NCBI GenBank assembly: GCA_964543195.1
Contig: CAZIXF010000005.1
Location: forward strand, 59,215-123,214
From: JAGTVG01 sp964543195
GTDB taxonomy: Bacteria > Bacteroidota > Bacteroidia > Cytophagales > Cyclobacteriaceae
Length of the DNA: 64,000 nucleotides
Direction: 5' to 3'
The position numbers were made by a program, and so were the translations under genes. Positions 1 through 7,428 of this stretch are shown piece after piece. The notes beneath the pieces are model-generated. The model saw only the letters and a list, made by a program, of their open reading frames with translations, ran no database searches and was not told where the DNA came from. Positions within the stretch are counted from its first letter, which is position 1, and every line of letters begins with the position of its first letter.

Positions 1-354
1 ACCTCGGAATTTCTATGGGGTGAGACCGTCAGAGTGATGTACCGTCAGCGGGAACCCTGGGGTAATATAAGTGCAAACCTGGAAGGATTCCATTATTTTC
101 ATAATTTCAGAAGAAATCATCTTGAGCTGGATACCTGGATATCGGTACGGCTGGTAAAAGGTTTGTTCTTTAAATTCGGAGGTGAAATAAGCCTTATCCG
201 GGATCAGATATATCTTCCCCTTGAAGATGCTTCCCTGGAAGAGATCCTGCTGCAAAGGAAAGCCCTCCAGACCGATTTCAGCTATGATCTGCGTGCGGGT
301 TTATCCTATACCTTCGGTTCTATTTATAATAATTATGTCAATACACGGTTATAA
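1..354 (+). CDS. Outer-membrane beta-barrel protein, C-terminal part (gene starts before the window)
   Basis: The frame is open from base 1 to a TAA at 352-354, so only the last 117 codons are visible. The visible part alternates polar and aromatic residues as transmembrane beta strands do. It ends in a strand of the form RAGLSYTFGSIYNNYVNTRL, a common C-terminus of Bacteroidota outer-membrane barrel proteins of unknown substrate. No function beyond barrel formation can be read. The convergent mscS-like gene ends 9 bases downstream. Confidence 0.7.
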   Translation, partial: TSEFLWGETVRVMYRQREPWGNISANLEGFHYFHNFRRNHLELDTWISVRLVKGLFFKFGGEISLIRDQIYLPLEDASLEEILLQRKALQTDFSYDLRAGLSYTFGSIYNNYVNTRL

Positions 355-363
355 GATCCGTTT

Positions 364-894
364 TTAATCCTGCCGGACAGATTTCTGAAGAATAATACTG
401 TTTGGAATCGATATTTCCTTATTCTCGGTGGTTTTAATCAGAATATAGAAAAGAGAAATATCCAGAATTGTACCACTTATCGAATTGTCCCCCTCAAGAA
501 CCGTAATTTTAACACCGATCTTATAGGGGAAAAAGAAAAATAATATGAGCGAGGCAGTGAGATTACTCAGAATAGACCAGTGAGCAAATAAGGCTACACC
601 GATCACGGTAAATACAGAGGCAAACCCTAATGAAAGCCCCTTAAACGAAATTTCCCAGGTGCCGGCTATAAGAATAAGGATAAACAGGAACAGTAGATAA
701 ATGGAAAGTTTTTTTATATACAATGCACGGGTGATATCGAATTGATTTCGCTCCGCCTGCCTGTGAACCAATTTTTTTATCAGGCTTCTGAATATAAATA
801 ATAAAATAATCAGTACTACTGTAGCCAAAATCTGGAACAGTTTATCGCCGATTCCCTGAGGTATTACTATGTTCTCCATGTTTTTATCTTTCAC
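364..894 (-). CDS. Small MscS-family mechanosensitive channel protein
   Basis: Predicted small-conductance mechanosensitive channel that would release solutes on hypo-osmotic shock. The 176-residue protein has an N-terminal membrane helix (about 15-37), a second (about 65-84) and a third, pore-type segment rich in Gly, Ala and Ser (about 87-120). A short beta domain follows, with the MscS-like pattern FPYKIGVKITV and a final IPNSIILQKSV strand. It is shorter than E. coli MscS (286 residues) and lacks most of the C-terminal cage. A TAnnTTTG box abuts the first ATG, so the second ATG at 879 (MENIV) is a plausible true start. The gene is divergent from the glutaredoxin-like gene. Confidence 0.85.
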   Translation of the reverse strand: MKDKNMENIVIPQGIGDKLFQILATVVLIILLFIFRSLIKKLVHRQAERNQFDITRALYIKKLSIYLLFLFILILIAGTWEISFKGLSLGFASVFTVIGVALFAHWSILSNLTASLILFFFFPYKIGVKITVLEGDNSISGTILDISLFYILIKTTENKEISIPNSIILQKSVRQD

Positions 895-895
895 A

Positions 896-903
896 CAAAT
901 TTA
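896..903 (-). promoter_or_regulatory. Putative -7 promoter element (TAAATTTG)
   Basis: On the minus strand the bases read TAAATTTG, matching the Bacteroidota primary-sigma -7 consensus TAnnTTTG. It lies 2 bases upstream of the first possible start of the MscS-like gene (894) and 17 bases upstream of the second (879). That spacing favours initiation at 879 with a very short leader. No clear -33 TTTG is visible. Confidence 0.4.
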
Positions 904-1070
904 ATCCGGATTGTGTTGAAAAGATTTTTTAAAAGGTTTTCTTTTATTAAGTAAATTCAAACCATGATTATATAAACAACGTAGCCGAATACAAATATTT
1001 CCTTGGATGACAACCCGGTTTTGTTGAGATCCCGATAGTGGTGATCCGGGCTATACGTACGGCAAGTATT

Positions 1071-1078
1071 TATTTTTG
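1071..1078 (+). promoter_or_regulatory. Putative -7 promoter element (TATTTTTG)
   Basis: Matches TAnnTTTG and sits 76 bases upstream of the chosen ATG (1154) of the glutaredoxin-like lipoprotein gene. It overlaps a possible TTG start at 1076, which argues against that longer reading. No -33 TTTG is visible at the usual 19-21 base spacing. Confidence 0.4.
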
Positions 1079-1153
1079 AAGTTGTTCCCTTTTATAATTA
1101 ATCGCTTTATATTTGAACAGATCTTGAGATTTTTCTTGTTAACACATATACCA

Positions 1154-1522
1154 ATGCAATATTTATTATCAGGTGTTTATCTGCTTATATTTTTTTTGTT
1201 TTCATTCGGATGCACCACTGGCGGACAGGAAAATTCTGAGGAAAAAACATCAACCGGCACTTCACTGAAACAGGCTGATGAGGTTATTGTTTATGGTAAT
1301 CATACGTGCCCTCATTGCGTAGCATTTACTAACAAGTTAAAAGATAATGGGATAAAATATATTTTCAAGGAAGTAGATAAACGTGATGAAAATTTTAAAG
1401 AAATGTATGAAAAAGTGCAATCCGCTGAATACCAAGGTTATATCCAGTATCCTGTAGTGGATATTAATGGTAAAATTTTGGTATCTCCGGAATATGATGA
1501 ATTCAGAAAACATTTGAGATAA
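1154..1522 (+). CDS. Glutaredoxin-like exported lipoprotein with a CPHC active site
   Basis: Predicted thiol-disulfide protein tethered outside the inner membrane. From the ATG at 1154 there is a hydrophobic signal ending in a lipobox (FSFGC), a short polar linker, then a glutaredoxin fold: strand EVIVYGNHTCPHC with the C-x-x-C redox pair, helix FTNKLKDNG, strand YIFKEVDK, and the cis-proline strand YPVVDINGKIL. An alternative TTG start at 1076 would add 26 residues ahead of the signal and is less likely. Both active-site cysteines are present, so disulfide or glutathione chemistry is possible. Its partner is unknown. Confidence 0.85.
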   Translation: MQYLLSGVYLLIFFLFSFGCTTGGQENSEEKTSTGTSLKQADEVIVYGNHTCPHCVAFTNKLKDNGIKYIFKEVDKRDENFKEMYEKVQSAEYQGYIQYPVVDINGKILVSPEYDEFRKHLR

Positions 1523-1621
1523 TTATAATATCCTTTCTTTTACAATGAAATTTATCATTTTAGTCTGTACATTTGGAACACTGTTTTTTGACAGGTTTAT
1601 CACATATATCATTTTTTAACA

Positions 1622-2677
1622 ATGAATAACCAAAAGAGAAGACATTTTTTGAAATCCTCTTTTTTAGGTGGATTGTCATTGACCCTGCCATTCAATGCGT
1701 ACCCGATGTTTTATTCAGACGATCAATCTGAAAATTTCACCAGCCGGGTGGCTTTAACCACGGGTAATCATCGTGCAGAAATGACATATCAGGCTTTATT
1801 GCCGTTTTCTGAAAAGATTAAAAGAGATATCCGGGGGAAACGGATTGTCATAAAGCCCAATAATGTGATGGTCAACAGGCAACTCGCGGCCACCCATGTG
1901 GGCACCATTGAGGGAATTCTTGAATTTTTAAATTCAATAGATCGAATGGATAATGTAATCATAGCCGAGTCGGCGGCAAACGGGCCAACTTTTGAAGGGT
2001 TTGACAATTATGGCTATTTCGACCTGGTTAAAAAGTACTCTGTTGAACTGATGGATCTCGATCAGGAGGACTATGAATTGATCTATGCCTTCGATGAAAA
2101 GGACTTTCATCCACATCCTGTAAGAACTTCAAGTATAATCCTGGATCCGGATACCTATATTATTTCAGCGGCAAGAATGAAGACCCATGACCGTGTTTTT
2201 GCCACCTTATCACTCAAAAATATTGTATTTGGTGCCCCTGTAAAAGACCCCGGGTTCAGGTGGGGAGAGGGAAGAAAGAAGGGCACAAAAAATGATAAAC
2301 CCATCGCTCACGGAAGTGGTTACCGGGCAATAAATTATAATTTGTTCAGCCTTGCAGAAAAATTGCATCCCGACCTGGCTGTTATTGAAGGATATGAAGG
2401 TATGGAGGGAAACGGACCCAACTGGGGAACACCGGTCGATCACCGTGTTTGCGTGGCCGGTACTGACTGGCTTGCTGTTGACAGGGTAGCTATTGAGTTG
2501 ATGGGCATTGATTATAAAAATGTAGGATATTTGAATTATTGTGCTCATGCCAGAATGGGAGAAGGAGATATCAATAAAATTGAAGTGTTGGGTGAACGAC
2601 TTGGGGATCATATGCGGAAATACCAGTTAAACGATAATGTAGAGAAACAACTGGTATGGAAGACTGCAGAAGGTTAA
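1622..2677 (+). CDS. DUF362 domain protein with a Tat signal
   Basis: The 351-residue protein begins with a twin-arginine signal (KRRHFLKSS then a hydrophobic stretch to about residue 28), so it should be exported folded. The body matches the DUF362 family: an early IVIKPNNVMVN strand, the SAARMKTHDRVFATLSLKN segment, and GTDWLAVDRVAIELMG. DUF362 proteins are often annotated as iron-sulfur or uncharacterised; no ferredoxin-type CxxCxxC cluster motif is seen here. The next gene is convergent, with a hairpin between them. The function is unknown. Confidence 0.85.
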   Translation: MNNQKRRHFLKSSFLGGLSLTLPFNAYPMFYSDDQSENFTSRVALTTGNHRAEMTYQALLPFSEKIKRDIRGKRIVIKPNNVMVNRQLAATHVGTIEGILEFLNSIDRMDNVIIAESAANGPTFEGFDNYGYFDLVKKYSVELMDLDQEDYELIYAFDEKDFHPHPVRTSSIILDPDTYIISAARMKTHDRVFATLSLKNIVFGAPVKDPGFRWGEGRKKGTKNDKPIAHGSGYRAINYNLFSLAEKLHPDLAVIEGYEGMEGNGPNWGTPVDHRVCVAGTDWLAVDRVAIELMGIDYKNVGYLNYCAHARMGEGDINKIEVLGERLGDHMRKYQLNDNVEKQLVWKTAEG

Positions 2678-2683
2678 GTTGCA

Positions 2684-2701
2684 GGTATTTGTTTAAATAC
2701 C
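2684..2701. terminator. Intergenic hairpin between convergent genes
   Basis: A perfect 7-base inverted repeat (GGTATTT, loop GTTT, AAATACC) lies 7 bases after the DUF362 stop and 11 bases beyond the stop of the convergent methyltransferase gene. It could end transcription from both sides. There is no T-tract, so intrinsic termination is not certain. Confidence 0.35.
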
Positions 2702-2711
2702 AGCGTAACGG

Positions 2712-3356
2712 CTATTCTGATCTTTTATAACTGACCGATATACCTGACCGGCTTGCCCTGTTTATCGTGGTTTCATAATTATCGAGGCTTTGCACATACT
2801 CCACAAAATCCCGGGCACCTCCGAAATTATTGCTGACATTATGTGCGGTAAAGCATCCGCCAACCTCTAATTTGGGATCCACATCCTTGAAATATTGAGT
2901 ATACCACCCTTTATCGGCATCGGAGAAGACGAAATCAAACGGGCCTTTTAGTATTTTAACCAACTCATGCGCATCGCCAAGTCTTGCATCCACATATTCT
3001 TCAAGGCCCGCTTTCCTTATATTTTCCAATGCTTCATTATGTCTTCCTTCATCAATTTCAATGGTGGTTACCTTGCCACCGGTTTTACTCATAGCCCAGG
3101 CTATCCAGATCGTCGAGTGACCTGTAGAAGTTCCGATCTCCAGTCCTGATGTATACCCATTATCCACAATGATATCATATAGTACCTGGCCGTCTTCATA
3201 AGGTATGTTCCAGCTATCCCATTCTGTGCGTTGCTTTTTGAGAAATGCTTCTGCCTTTTCATCGATCGATGAATCATTATTTTGGGAACAGGCAAATAAA
3301 GGAAGCGCAACCAATAAGAGGGTTACGTATCTGCTAGAAATTATTTTCTTTGTCAT
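2712..3356 (-). CDS. Exported SAM-dependent O-methyltransferase-like lipoprotein
   Basis: The 214-residue protein has a class I methyltransferase fold close to the catechol/caffeoyl-CoA O-methyltransferase family. Visible motifs are the SAM-binding loop LEIGTSTGHSTIW (about 72-84), the acidic strand TTIEID, DARLGDAHE, and FVFSDADKGWY, which fits the family's metal- and substrate-binding DADK. What is odd is a clear lipoprotein signal at the N-terminus (LLLVALPLFAC, Cys23). SAM is not known to be available in the periplasm, so the export signal conflicts with the enzyme class. Either a periplasmic methyl donor exists, the fold is used for something else, or the signal is an uncleaved membrane anchor. 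Confidence 0.85.
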   Translation of the reverse strand: MTKKIISSRYVTLLLVALPLFACSQNNDSSIDEKAEAFLKKQRTEWDSWNIPYEDGQVLYDIIVDNGYTSGLEIGTSTGHSTIWIAWAMSKTGGKVTTIEIDEGRHNEALENIRKAGLEEYVDARLGDAHELVKILKGPFDFVFSDADKGWYTQYFKDVDPKLEVGGCFTAHNVSNNFGGARDFVEYVQSLDNYETTINRASRSGISVSYKRSE

Positions 3357-3693
3357 AAAACCGGATTTTGATTTTTACAATTTACAAAATCTCTGGTTAT
3401 ATAAAAAGGTTCATTTAATATCAATGCCAGGTTGATTAAAAATCAACCCGTTCGGCCAAACCGGTAAAAAATTGTCAATGATATAGAATAGATGAAGTCT
3501 TTATCAATATTAATTTTCAGTATAAAATGACCGGTTAATCGATTATTATTGGGTCGACTGGCTTTTAATCAATTAAAATTTTATATTTAATAATAAACAT
3601 GTATGATGCTTCTTTATAAGAGGTTAGAGAACACATTTTATAAAAACTGGCGGATACATAAACATGATTTTTTTCAATTAAAATACAATCAAA
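3357..3693. other. Gene-free AT-rich stretch containing one perfect hairpin
   Basis: This stretch separates the divergent methyltransferase gene from a 59-codon gene. It contains a perfect hairpin at 3430-3448 (GGTTGATT, loop AAA, AATCAACC), 74 bases upstream of the methyltransferase start. That is a plausible operator or leader structure but has no T-tract. No coding remnant was recognised. Confidence 0.5.
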
Positions 3694-3873
3694 ATGAATC
3701 TTGTAAAAAAAATTTTAATGATAATAGGAGCATTGATCCTGATTTTTTTCGTTTTCATCGATTACCTGGGAATCGGCGATCCGGGATTCGGATACCGGCA
3801 GATTATCGGGGCAGGAATCGGTTTGATAATAGTAATTATCGGGATCGCGCTTAAAAGAAAAGAATCCCCATGA
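3694..3873 (+). CDS. Small two-helix membrane protein, 59 residues
   Basis: An ATG at 3694 opens 59 codons ending at TGA 3871-3873. The protein is a hydrophobic helix (about residues 7-22, after a KK pair), a Gly-rich turn with the pattern DYLGIGDPGFGYRQ, a second helix (IIGAGIGLIIVIIGIAL), and a basic tail (KRKES). The hairpin topology, positively charged ends and coding-like composition argue that it is real although short. Similar glycine-turn membrane miniproteins occur as hypotheticals in Bacteroidota. No function can be named. Confidence 0.7.
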   Translation: MNLVKKILMIIGALILIFFVFIDYLGIGDPGFGYRQIIGAGIGLIIVIIGIALKRKESP

Positions 3874-4087
3874 TGTGGTATAAGGATTAACCTGTGTCAT
3901 ATTACAACCTTCCGGCTTTTTTTTAATTACATTCGTCCTTCCGTGATCCGTATCAGCGGAATCAGGACCGGACATACCACCATTTTCTGATAGTTGGTTA
4001 TTGCATTCGAAAACCGGCTATGCATTGTCCGATCATCCCCTTGAATTTAAGCCTTTATGGTTCCAGATTCCATCAATGATGGCATAA

Positions 4088-5164
4088 TCAGTTCACTTCC
4101 CAGGAATTTTTTCCTTTGAATATGGAAAATAAATCTTGTCTGCCCGAATTTTTCATCATTTGATCCCGTTGAGCATACAACTGATCCTCATAGGTGGGGC
4201 GTTGTGCAGTATAAACGATTCCCATTGGTCGCGGGAACGCTGTTCCATCCTGCTCCATATTGGAAAACCGGCTAAGAATGGTGGCTTTCATGTAATCTTT
4301 TTCATCATGGACCCAGAGGTCATTTTCAGAAATATTTCCATTGAGTTTAACTATTCTGGGGTTTAATCCATCCAGCATGATCCCTTTATTATTATCTGCT
4401 CCAAAGATCAAAGGTTTTCCATCCTCAAGAATCACTGTATTGTCCCTTTTCAGGTCTTTATCGGCATACAGTGAAAAGGCTCCGTCATTAAACACATTAC
4501 AATTCTGATAGATCTCCACAAAAGAAGCTCCTTTGTGGTGGTTGGCCTGTTTGAGCACGGTCCTGAGTACTTTCGGATCCATATCCAATCCCCGTGCTAC
4601 GAAGCTTGCGTCAGAACCTAATGCAAGTGCTAATGGGTTAAACGGTGAATCGATGGTACCCCAAATAGCTGATTTATTGATGGTTCCTTTAGGTGAAGTG
4701 GGTGAGTATTGTCCCTTTGTCAGTCCATATATTTCATTATTGAAAAGCAGGATGTTGACGTCGAAGTTCCTTCTCAATAAATGGATCAGGTGATTACCCC
4801 CTATGGAAAGTCCGTCGCCATCACCGGTAACGATCCATACACTAAGGTCTCTTCGCAAGGCTTTGAGGCCGGAGGCAATGGCTGTGGCACGTCCATGGAT
4901 GGAATGCATGCCATAGGTGTTCATATAATAAGGGAACCGGGATGAACAACCGATCCCCGATATGAATACAATATCCTCTCTGGGTATTTCTTCTTCCGCG
5001 AGTACCGTCTGAACCTGTTTCAATATCGAGTAGTCACCGCAACCCGGGCACCACCTGATATCCTGGTCAGAAGCATACTCCCTGGAATTACCGAATGCAG
5101 GCTTTTTTGCCTGTGATTTGGGTTTAATGCCTGCCGGCGACTTTACTTTTATGTTTGGTTTCAT
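4088..5164 (-). CDS. korB: 2-oxoacid:ferredoxin oxidoreductase, beta subunit
   Basis: Thiamine-diphosphate subunit of a 2-oxoglutarate-type ferredoxin oxidoreductase, which converts a 2-oxoacid and CoA to acyl-CoA, CO2 and reduced ferredoxin. The 358-residue protein shows WCPGCGDYSI (cluster cysteines), GIGCSSRFPYY, HGRATAIASGLK, and the ThDP/Mg site TGDGDGLSIGGNH, then NNEIYGLTKGQYSPTSP. Its start overlaps the end of the alpha gene by 41 bases, indicating translational coupling. Length and motifs fit KorB of Bacteroidota. The exact 2-oxoacid cannot be proven from sequence, but the pairing with a fused gamma-alpha subunit favours 2-oxoglutarate. Confidence 0.92.
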   Translation of the reverse strand: MKPNIKVKSPAGIKPKSQAKKPAFGNSREYASDQDIRWCPGCGDYSILKQVQTVLAEEEIPREDIVFISGIGCSSRFPYYMNTYGMHSIHGRATAIASGLKALRRDLSVWIVTGDGDGLSIGGNHLIHLLRRNFDVNILLFNNEIYGLTKGQYSPTSPKGTINKSAIWGTIDSPFNPLALALGSDASFVARGLDMDPKVLRTVLKQANHHKGASFVEIYQNCNVFNDGAFSLYADKDLKRDNTVILEDGKPLIFGADNNKGIMLDGLNPRIVKLNGNISENDLWVHDEKDYMKATILSRFSNMEQDGTAFPRPMGIVYTAQRPTYEDQLYAQRDQMMKNSGRQDLFSIFKGKNSWEVN

Positions 5165-7022
5165 GTTTCCTCTTTTCTATTATGCTGATAATTTTCTCTT
5201 TAACTTCATTTTTGGTGAAAGGCAAACCCTGGATTTTATTCAATCCGGTTGCTTTTACATTATATTTTTCTTTTATGATCCGTATCAACTGACCATTATT
5301 GAGTTCCGGGATCAATACCTGATCGAAATTACTTATGATCTGACCCAGATTCGAAGGAAAGGGCCTCAGATGCCTGAGATGTATATATCCGGCTTTATAT
5401 CCTTCTTCGACTAGCTCGGATACGGCCGATAATAAGGAACCATATGTAGAGCCCCAGCCGATAACCAGTAAAGAACCGGATTCGAATCCGGCTTCGATAG
5501 ATTGCTCAGGTAAATATTCTGCGATCTTTTCCACTTTTTCTTCCCGGAGCTTTGTCATTTTTTCATTATTCTCAGGATCATAGGATACATTCCCGGTTTC
5601 ATGTTCCTTCGACAGGCCACCTATTCGATGTTCGAACCCTTTTGTACCGGGTACAGCCCAGGGCCTGGATAATTTCTTATCCCTTACATAAGGCAGGAAT
5701 GTGCCGTTTTTTTTATGGGAATCTCCTGCCCGCGGAATTTCAATATCAGCCAGCTGGTCAGGGCTGGGAATATTCCATGGACTGGCACCATTACCCAGGT
5801 AACCATCACTGAGTATCATTACCGGTGTCATAAATTCAATCGCTATTTTTCCTGCCTCATATACAATATTAAAGCTATCGGAAGGTGACTGAGCAGCCAG
5901 TACGGGCATGGGCGTCTCTCCATTCCTGCCATAATAAGCCTGCAATAGGTCGGATTGTTCCGTCTTGGTAGGCATCCCTGTAGAAGGGCCCGCCCGTTGC
6001 ACGTTGATCACCAGCAGGGGTATTTCCAGGGCTACCGCAAGTCCCAGTGCTTCAGTCTTTAATGCTATTCCGGGACCCGATGAAGCCGTAATACCTAAAC
6101 CACCACCAAAAGAGGATCCGATTGCCGCCGTTACCGCAGCGATCTCATCTTCGGCCTGAAAAGTAAAGACGTAATCCCGGTGTTTTGCCAGTTCATGCAA
6201 AATATCGGATGCAGGTGTTATGGGATATCCGGCATAAAACACGTCGAGTCCTGTTTTATAGGCTAATCCCAGGATACCATAGGCAAGGGCTTCGTTCCCC
6301 CGGATGTTTCGATAGACTCCCTTATCGAGTTTTGCCGGTTGCACCTCAGTGACCGGCGTGACCGCTTCCATGGTAATGCCATAATTATAGCCTGATTTTA
6401 ATACCTTGATATTGGCATCGGCTATCTCCGGTTTGTTATTGAATTTTTCTCTAAAGAATGCCTCTGTGAAATCCGTTTTCCGGTTGAAAAGCCAGTATAC
6501 AAATCCCAGGGCAAACATGTTCTTACAACGATCGATCTCCTTTATACCCAGACCCGAATCTTCCAGGTCTTTCCTTGTTAGCCGGGTGATCTGTATTTTA
6601 TGAACCGCATAATCCGACTGCAGTTGCTCATCATTCAATGGGTTTTCTTCAGGCCCAAATCCTGCCAGCCTGAGATAACGGTCGTCGAAACCATCTGAGT
6701 TCAAAATTAGTGTTCCTTCAGGCTTGAGGCCTTTAATATTGGTCTTGAATGCCGCCGCATTCATGGCAACAAGTACATCAAATTCATCTCCAGGGGTATG
6801 GATCTTACGGCTCCCAAAATGTAACTGAAATCCGGATACGCCATAGAGTGTTCCCAGTGGTGCTCTGATCTCTGCCGGGAAATCAGGGAAAGTAGCAAGA
6901 TCATTTCCATATTTTGCGGCCGTATCGGTAAACTGACTCCCGGTAAGCTGCATGCCATCACCGGAATCACCTGCGAATTTTATTACTATCCGCTCCCTGA
7001 CCGCCTTATTGATTTCTTTCAT
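5124..7022 (-). CDS. korA: 2-oxoacid:ferredoxin oxidoreductase, fused gamma-alpha subunit
   Basis: The 632-residue subunit carries the gamma domain first (about 10-195; IKFAGDSGDGMQLTGSQF, FPDFPAEIRAPLGTL) and the alpha pyrimidine-binding domain second (about 230-632; YPITPASDILHELAKH, FQAEDEIAAVTAAIGSSFGG, RAGPSTGMPTKTEQSDLLQA). It partners the beta subunit encoded by the overlapping downstream gene. The enzyme is cytosolic and oxygen-sensitive in many organisms, though Bacteroidota aerobes also carry it in place of a lipoate-type complex. A TAATTTTG promoter element lies 35 bases upstream. Confidence 0.92.
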   Translation of the reverse strand: MKEINKAVRERIVIKFAGDSGDGMQLTGSQFTDTAAKYGNDLATFPDFPAEIRAPLGTLYGVSGFQLHFGSRKIHTPGDEFDVLVAMNAAAFKTNIKGLKPEGTLILNSDGFDDRYLRLAGFGPEENPLNDEQLQSDYAVHKIQITRLTRKDLEDSGLGIKEIDRCKNMFALGFVYWLFNRKTDFTEAFFREKFNNKPEIADANIKVLKSGYNYGITMEAVTPVTEVQPAKLDKGVYRNIRGNEALAYGILGLAYKTGLDVFYAGYPITPASDILHELAKHRDYVFTFQAEDEIAAVTAAIGSSFGGGLGITASSGPGIALKTEALGLAVALEIPLLVINVQRAGPSTGMPTKTEQSDLLQAYYGRNGETPMPVLAAQSPSDSFNIVYEAGKIAIEFMTPVMILSDGYLGNGASPWNIPSPDQLADIEIPRAGDSHKKNGTFLPYVRDKKLSRPWAVPGTKGFEHRIGGLSKEHETGNVSYDPENNEKMTKLREEKVEKIAEYLPEQSIEAGFESGSLLVIGWGSTYGSLLSAVSELVEEGYKAGYIHLRHLRPFPSNLGQIISNFDQVLIPELNNGQLIRIIKEKYNVKATGLNKIQGLPFTKNEVKEKIISIIEKRKHETKHKSKVAGRH

Positions 7023-7056
7023 ATCTTATTCGACTCAATTTCTGATAGTAAACCTT

Positions 7057-7064
7057 CAAAATTA
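7057..7064 (-). promoter_or_regulatory. Putative -7 promoter element (TAATTTTG) of the kor operon
   Basis: Read on the minus strand the bases are TAATTTTG, an exact TAnnTTTG match placed 35 bases upstream of the korA ATG. This gives a leader of about 25-28 bases. The -33 region is AT-rich but shows no clean TTTG. Confidence 0.5.
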
Positions 7065-7401
7065 ATCAATTCATCCTAGTTATAAAAAAAGCATAAATCC
7101 CCATATGAGGAGTATAGTAAAACACAGGCCTAAATGTATCCATGATGACATTCCGGCATAATGAAATTATCTAACAGTATATTAATGATCAAAACCATTA
7201 AAGAATAGATTATGTTACAAAACAATAACCTGAAGGGGTCGTTATGTGTTCGTCCTGTGGATTCATATGATCTCTCATGGGTGATGCCCTCATCATCAAA
7301 CATGGTATATTCCGGATCAACTGTAATCCATAATAAGCGGCGAAGTTGACAATTAGCTTAATTCTGAAGTTCTACCTGTATACGAATGAGAGATTTTATA
7401 C

Positions 7402-7409
7402 TATATTTG
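7402..7409 (+). promoter_or_regulatory. Putative -7 promoter element (TATATTTG) of the SusC-type locus
   Basis: Exact match to TAnnTTTG, 20 bases before the GTG at 7429 and 38 bases before the ATG at 7447. The spacing suits initiation at the ATG. It would drive the susC-susD-metallohydrolase-DUF4302 operon. Confidence 0.5.
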
Positions 7410-7428
7410 AGCCTTGTTTGCATTTTAA

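Noticed and set aside
3603..3854. 83-codon ORF overlapping the 59-residue membrane protein
   Set aside because: Its composition (RIHKHDFFQLKYNQNES) is not protein-like, and the overlapping frame has a clear two-helix membrane pattern.
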